Source: an uncultured Oscillibacter sp. | Lineage (GTDB): Bacteria > Bacillota > Clostridia > Oscillospirales > Oscillospiraceae | Direction of reading: 5' to 3' | DNA length: 11,174 bases | Assembly: GCA_948435975.1 (NCBI GenBank) | Contig: CAOJHG010000028.1 | Location: 1-11,174, forward strand | In this document: one piece after another, positions 7,833-11,174 of the stretch | How positions within the stretch are numbered: position 1 is the stretch's first letter | How the letters are laid out: each line of letters begins with the position of its first letter | The notes under the pieces: generated by a model | Database searches by the model: none | What the model was told of the DNA's origin: nothing | Seen by the model: the letters and a program-made list of their open reading frames with translations, nothing else | Program-made: the position numbers and the translations under genes

Positions 7833-7849
7833 TGCTCCCCCCAGGAGCA
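7833..7849 (+). other. Hairpin in the leader of the DUF2156/GNAT gene
   Basis: TGCTCC (7833-7838) and GGAGCA (7844-7849) pair perfectly around the loop CCCCA. No T-run follows. Function unknown. Confidence 0.4.
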
Positions 7850-7864
7850 GAAACTCACGACGAA

Positions 7865-7878
7865 GCGCCGCCGGGCGC
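7865..7878 (+). other. GC-rich hairpin directly before the ribosome site
   Basis: GCGCC (7865-7869), loop GCCG, GGCGC (7874-7878) form a compact hairpin ending two bases before GGAGG (7881-7885). It would position the ribosome site at its foot and could influence initiation. Confidence 0.4.
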
Positions 7879-7880
7879 AT

Positions 7881-7885
7881 GGAGG
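7881..7885 (+). promoter_or_regulatory. Ribosome site that fixes the DUF2156/GNAT start
   Basis: GGAGG lies five bases before ATG 7891. The upstream in-frame ATG at 7879 overlaps this site and is preceded only by the GC hairpin, so 7891 is preferred. Confidence 0.7.
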
Positions 7886-7890
7886 TTATC

Positions 7891-9291
7891 ATGGAGTTCA
7901 AGCCAGTGACGAAACAGGACGCGGCAAAGCTGCGGAAATACTACAAAAACTGCAATTACGGTCTGTGCGAGTACTCTGTGGGCACAAAGCTGATGTGGCG
8001 GCCGAAGCTCCATCCCGCCTGGACGGAAACCGCCGGGTGTCTGGTGGTCCGGAACGAGGATGGGGACCGCTGGGTCTTTGACTACCCCGTTCCCGGCCTC
8101 GAAGGAGATGAAGACGCCGCCCTGACCGCCATCGAGTCCTACTGCCTGGAGCGGGGAAAGCTGCCGGTCATCTCCGTGGTGCCCGAATGCAAGGCGGCCC
8201 GGCTCCTGGCTCGCTATCCCTATGTCCGGGTCAGCGATATCCGCACCTGGAGGGATTATGTCTATTACCGGGAGGACCTGCAATTCTTCTCCGGGCGGCG
8301 CTACTCCGGCCAGCGGAACCATATCAAGAAATTCCGCAGGCAGTGGCCAGACGCTTCTATCCGGACCTTGACAGCCGCGGACGCCCCTGCGGTCGAGCAG
8401 TTCTGGCAGGACTATGAGGCGGAGTTCCCCAAGGGCGAGAACGCCAAGGCCAGAAACGAGCTCCAGTTGGCAAAGAAGATGCTGAAAATGGCTGGGAAGG
8501 CCTGGTTCACAGCCGGAGGCATGTTCGACGGGAACAAGCTGATTGCCCTGTCTCTGGCGGAAAAGTGCGGAGACACCTTGATTATCCACATTGAGAAGGC
8601 CCTCTATTCTTATACTGGCATTTATCCCGCGTTTGTCCAGGCCTTCGCCGACGCCTTTGGAAAGGACTGCCAATGGCTCAACCGGGAGGATGACGCGGCG
8701 GATCGGGGACTGCGGACCTCCAAGCTCCAGTATGGTCCCGCAAAGCTGGCGCCGAAATACTGTTTTGAGCCTCAGAATGAGCTTTTGCGCCATGTGGAGG
8801 CCATCCCTGTCCTGCAAACCGAGCGGCTGACCCTCTCCGCCCTGACAGAAGCCGACATCCCCGCGTACAACGCACTGGTTTTGGATACCGAGCGTAACCG
8901 CTGGTGGGGCTATGACGACGCAGCCGGCCTTGGCGGACCGGTGGAGGCCCGCAGCTTCTTCGACGTGGCCCAGCGGGATTTCAGCAACCGCCTGGCAGTA
9001 AACTTTGCCGTCCGGCTGGATGGGAAGCTGATTGGCGAAGCAGTTCTGTACAACTTCGACTGCCGGGGCGGCGCAGAGCTGGGGTGCCGGATCGACCGGG
9101 CCTATGACGGCAAGGGTTATGGAACGGAAGCCTTTGCCGCAGCGGCCAACTGGGGGCTGTATCAGGTCCATCTCAGCCGGGTAATCGCCAAGTGCTTCCA
9201 CGAAAACCCGGCCTCCTACAAGATGCTGTCCTCCTGTATGCGGAAATCCGGGGAGGACCAGCGCTTCACCTACTTTGAGAAGCTGGTATAA
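7891..9291 (+). CDS. DUF2156 (lysyl-phosphatidylglycerol synthase C-terminal-like) protein fused to a GNAT acetyltransferase
   Basis: A 466-residue, apparently soluble two-part protein. Residues 1-295 resemble the DUF2156 family, related to the catalytic part of phosphatidylglycerol lysyltransferases (a double GNAT fold that uses aminoacyl-tRNA). Typical stretches are YVYYREDLQFFSGRRYSGQR (123-142), NHIKKF (143-148) and a closing NREDDAADRGLRTSKLQYGP (264-283). Residues about 305-466 form a RimJ/RimL-type GNAT domain: QTERLTLSALTEADIPAY (309-326), the acetyl-CoA loop DGKGYGTEA (406-414) and HENPASYKML (437-446). There is no membrane part, so it is not an MprF. A plausible job is transfer of acyl or aminoacyl groups to a small substrate, protein or lipid; the substrate is not predictable. 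An 18-bp hairpin terminator follows immediately. Domain assignment is good, function open. Confidence 0.85.
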   Translation: MEFKPVTKQDAAKLRKYYKNCNYGLCEYSVGTKLMWRPKLHPAWTETAGCLVVRNEDGDRWVFDYPVPGLEGDEDAALTAIESYCLERGKLPVISVVPECKAARLLARYPYVRVSDIRTWRDYVYYREDLQFFSGRRYSGQRNHIKKFRRQWPDASIRTLTAADAPAVEQFWQDYEAEFPKGENAKARNELQLAKKMLKMAGKAWFTAGGMFDGNKLIALSLAEKCGDTLIIHIEKALYSYTGIYPAFVQAFADAFGKDCQWLNREDDAADRGLRTSKLQYGPAKLAPKYCFEPQNELLRHVEAIPVLQTERLTLSALTEADIPAYNALVLDTERNRWWGYDDAAGLGGPVEARSFFDVAQRDFSNRLAVNFAVRLDGKLIGEAVLYNFDCRGGAELGCRIDRAYDGKGYGTEAFAAAANWGLYQVHLSRVIAKCFHENPASYKMLSSCMRKSGEDQRFTYFEKLV

Positions 9292-9294
9292 TGC

Positions 9295-9335
9295 AAACCC
9301 GGAGGTCTTTCCGAACGGAAGGGCTTCCGGGTTTT
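9295..9335. terminator. Bidirectional rho-independent terminator between convergent genes
   Basis: An 18-bp stem (9295-9312 with 9317-9334, three G-T pairs) around the loop GAAC is flanked by AAA on the left and TTTT on the right, so it can end transcripts from both strands. It starts four bases after the DUF2156/GNAT stop and lies just beyond the stop of the minus-strand gene. Confidence 0.85.
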
Positions 9336-9337
9336 GT

Positions 9338-9733
9338 TCACCAGTTCAGGCTTGCGGCAAAGCGGTCCAGGGCGCAGAGGGTCTCATACTTTCCCCGGTA
9401 GCCCACGCCGTCAATCACCGCGAAGGGCTGATAGGCAAACACCCTCAAAACCGTCCCGTCCGCCTTCTCCACGCTGAATATTGTCGGGTCCCCGTCGTAC
9501 TCCTGGTAGGACATATCCTTTTGATAAACCGTCAGGCCGTTCAGCAGCGGTGTGAGGCGGGCCGTCTCCTCTGCTGTCAATGTGATTTCCAAATCCGGCC
9601 AGCATTCCGCAGTCACCCGCAGGATATCCCCGGCCCGCAGCTCCTTCAGCGGCCTCCTTCCTGCGCACACACGCCCTAGAACCACTCCCGCCAGCGCCAA
9701 AACTGCCAAACCAATCATGAGCTTTTTCTTCAT
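9338..9733 (-). CDS. Small membrane-anchored extracytoplasmic protein of unknown function
   Basis: Not recognised. It encodes 131 residues starting MKKK, then a hydrophobic stretch (5-20) that can act as an uncleaved anchor or signal peptide, and a soluble remainder of about 105 residues. The cysteine at 23 (GRVC) does not fit a lipobox, so it is not an obvious lipoprotein. The outer part has an alternating strand-and-turn look (ILRVTAECWPDLEITLTAEE, 37-56; DGTVLRVFAYQPFAVIDG, 92-109), suggesting a small beta-rich domain. AAAGGAG (9743-9749 on the minus strand) lies nine bases before the ATG. It converges with the preceding gene onto the shared terminator and diverges from the transketolase genes. 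No convincing promoter was found upstream. Coding status is supported by ribosome site, signal-like N-terminus and terminator placement. Confidence 0.75.
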   Translation of the reverse strand: MKKKLMIGLAVLALAGVVLGRVCAGRRPLKELRAGDILRVTAECWPDLEITLTAEETARLTPLLNGLTVYQKDMSYQEYDGDPTIFSVEKADGTVLRVFAYQPFAVIDGVGYRGKYETLCALDRFAASLNW

Positions 9734-9885
9734 TTTCTCCTTCTCCTTTCCGTCTTACGGCGCTCCTATGCCATATAAGACGGCAAAATTTCAGGATGGT
9801 TTCACAGGCCCGCCGCTTTTATGGAAAACCACAGAAGCTCAGCCAAGGACTCTGGCATCGACTGGGAATTTCTACACTTTTTTTA

Positions 9886-9915
9886 TTGACGCGGCGGGGT
9901 CCGGAGAGGTAGAAT
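9886..9915 (+). promoter_or_regulatory. Predicted strong sigma-A promoter of the transketolase genes
   Basis: TTGACG (-35, 9886-9891, 5 of 6) and TAGAAT (-10, 9910-9915, 5 of 6) are 18 bases apart, with a T-rich stretch just upstream that could act as an UP element. The start is expected near 9922, giving a leader of about 50 bases. Confidence 0.7.
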
Positions 9916-9972
9916 AGGAGTATCGACTATCTGCAAAACGGCATGATATCAACAGGAAAGGAAGAGGCTCTC

Positions 9973-10806
9973 ATGAACGAGAAAAAGTGCAAAGTCCTGG
10001 CTGCCGAAATTCGCCTGGAGACCTTGAAGATCATCCACGCGAGAGGCTTTGGTCACGTGGGCGGCTCTATGGACCTGGCGGACCTGATGGCGGTACTCTA
10101 TGGCGAGGTCATGAAATTCGACCCGAAAAATCCCCGCTGGGAGGACCGGGACTGGCTGGTAATGTCCAAGGGCCACGCAGGTCCCGTCGCTTACGCCACT
10201 TATGGCCTTATGGGCTATTATCCGATTGAGGAGGCGTACACCCTCAATCAGCCCCACACGAAGTTTCCAAGCCACACGGACCGGAAGCTCACCCCCGGCG
10301 TGGACCTGACCACCGGTTCCTTGGGCCAAGGCGTCTCCACCGCTATGGGCGCGGCGCTGGGCAACAAGATCGACGGACGGGACAGCCATGTTTTCGTCAT
10401 CGTCGGGGACGGCGAGGCAGACGAAGGACAGGTCTGGGAGGGCCTCCATTTCGCCTATGCCCACAAGCTGGATAATGTTATCGTCTTTTTGGACCGGAAC
10501 GGGTATCAGTTGGACGGCGCTACGGACGACATCCTTCCCCACGGCGACCTTGCAAAGAAGGCGGAATCCTTCGGCCTGTATACCCAGGTCATTGACGGCC
10601 ACGACGTGAAGGCCATTTACGACGCCATCCAGAACGCCTATTTCACAAAGGGCATGCCAAGCTGTATCGTGCTGGACACCATCAAGGGCAAGGGCGCCAC
10701 CTTTGCCGAGCCGAAGCACGAGCACTCCTCTCAGCCCAAGGAGGAGGCGTGGCAGGAAGCCCTTGCCGCGGCGGAAAAGGCCCTGGAAGAAATTCGGAAC
10801 GCTTGA
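9973..10806 (+). CDS. Transketolase, N-terminal (thiamine diphosphate-binding) subunit
   Basis: One half of a split transketolase, the enzyme of the non-oxidative pentose phosphate pathway that moves two-carbon units between sugar phosphates. The 277 residues carry the cofactor-binding half. Motifs: MSKGHAGPVAYA (64-75); TTGSLGQGVSTAMGAALG (113-130); and the thiamine diphosphate/Mg motif that begins GDGEADEGQVWEG (145-157) and closes at Asn176 in LDRNGYQLDG (173-182). Several starts are possible; ATG 9973 is chosen because AAAGGAAGAGG (9957-9967) precedes it, while in-frame ATG 9943 lacks a ribosome site and sits only about 20 bases after the predicted transcription start. The C-terminal subunit gene begins 16 bases after the stop, so both halves come from one transcript. 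Split transketolases are common in Clostridia. A dedicated paralogue such as a sugar-synthesis transketolase cannot be excluded. Confidence 0.93.
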   Translation: MNEKKCKVLAAEIRLETLKIIHARGFGHVGGSMDLADLMAVLYGEVMKFDPKNPRWEDRDWLVMSKGHAGPVAYATYGLMGYYPIEEAYTLNQPHTKFPSHTDRKLTPGVDLTTGSLGQGVSTAMGAALGNKIDGRDSHVFVIVGDGEADEGQVWEGLHFAYAHKLDNVIVFLDRNGYQLDGATDDILPHGDLAKKAESFGLYTQVIDGHDVKAIYDAIQNAYFTKGMPSCIVLDTIKGKGATFAEPKHEHSSQPKEEAWQEALAAAEKALEEIRNA

Positions 10807-10821
10807 GGGAGGGTGCGAGAG

Positions 10822-11174
10822 ATGAACGTGAATCTGATTGGCAAGCATGAAAAGGATTCCCGGGCCTTCCGGGACGCTCTGGCGCTGACGCTGAATGAAA
10901 TGATGGCGGAGGACAAGTCCATCTGCTATGTGGACTGCGACCTGATGAGCTGCATCAACACCAAGCAGCTCCAAAAGAACTATCCCGACCGCGCAATCCA
11001 GGCCGGTATCGCCGAGGGAAACGCCGCCGGTGTAGCCGCAGGTCTGGCCGCTACAGGGAAGAAGGTCTTTTTCCATTCCTTCGGCACCTTCTCTTCCCGC
11101 CGGTGCTATGACCAAATCTACATGTCCGCCGCCTATGCCGGGCTGAGCGTCCGTGTACTGGGCAGCGACCCCGG
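10822..11174 (+). CDS. Transketolase, C-terminal subunit (5' part, cut by window edge)
   Basis: Second half of the split transketolase; only the first 117 residues are visible. It starts with MNVNLIGKHEKDSRAFRDAL and shows the pyrimidine-binding domain features of transketolase-type enzymes: an AFRDALALTLNEMM helix, DKSICYVDCDL where a partner domain strand is expected, and the conserved AGIAEGNAAGVAAGLAATGK (111-residue region, starting near 61) whose Glu in GIAEGN activates the cofactor, followed by VFFHSFGTFSSRRCYDQI. GGGAGGG (10807-10813) lies eight bases before the ATG. The gene is open to the right edge without a stop. Confidence 0.92.
   Translation, partial: MNVNLIGKHEKDSRAFRDALALTLNEMMAEDKSICYVDCDLMSCINTKQLQKNYPDRAIQAGIAEGNAAGVAAGLAATGKKVFFHSFGTFSSRRCYDQIYMSAAYAGLSVRVLGSDP

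Noticed and set aside
7855..9201. 448-codon minus-strand open frame opposite the DUF2156/GNAT gene
   Set aside because: The plus strand carries clear domain motifs, a ribosome site and a terminator; the antisense product is low-complexity in appearance and unrecognisable.
9949..11115. 388-codon minus-strand open frame opposite the transketolase genes
   Set aside because: Runs antisense across both transketolase subunit genes and the gap between them; a GC-driven shadow.

Overview
The window looks like a stretch of chromosome from a GC-rich Firmicute of the class Clostridia, probably an Oscillospirales/Oscillospiraceae-type gut anaerobe. This placement is inferred from the GC-rich coding sequence with strong AGGAGG-type ribosome sites, the split (two-subunit) transketolase, a DegV-family lipid-binding protein, an RsgI-type anti-sigma factor with PepSY repeats, and a DUF2156/GNAT protein. 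No rRNA, tRNA, CRISPR array, insertion sequence or phage gene was seen, and the region reads as ordinary chromosome with a few unusual proteins.

Layout: (1) The left edge holds the 5' part of ftsH on the minus strand (cut by the window), with a good sigma-A type promoter. (2) Divergently from it, rlmB (a SpoU/TrmH-family 23S rRNA 2'-O-methyltransferase) is followed 10 bases later by a 791-residue membrane protein. That protein keeps the membrane plan of a P1B-type ATPase but has lost the catalytic motifs, and it carries a long proline-rich cytoplasmic tail. (3) A two-gene signalling cassette follows: an ECF-type sigma factor and a 588-residue single-pass anti-sigma factor. The latter has an RsgI-like juxtamembrane domain containing the Asn-Pro autocleavage motif and an extracytoplasmic array of about four PepSY repeats. 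A rho-independent terminator closes the cassette. (4) A monocistronic degV-family gene has its own extended -10 promoter. (5) Next is a DUF2156 + GNAT fusion protein. (6) A bidirectional terminator separates it from a convergent small gene for a membrane-anchored extracytoplasmic protein. (7) The right edge carries the transketolase N-terminal subunit gene with a strong promoter, then the start of the C-terminal subunit gene (cut by the window).

Functional relations: the sigma and anti-sigma genes are three bases apart (with the corrected start, 23) and are surely a regulatory pair. The two transketolase genes form one enzyme. rlmB and the pseudo-ATPase gene are probably co-transcribed, but no functional link is evident. 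The most novel items are the catalytically dead P-type ATPase-like protein with three repeated short helix motifs in its tail, and the pairing of an ECF sigma factor with an RsgI/PepSY-type anti-sigma factor. All promoters and terminators were read by eye; no computation or database search was run.
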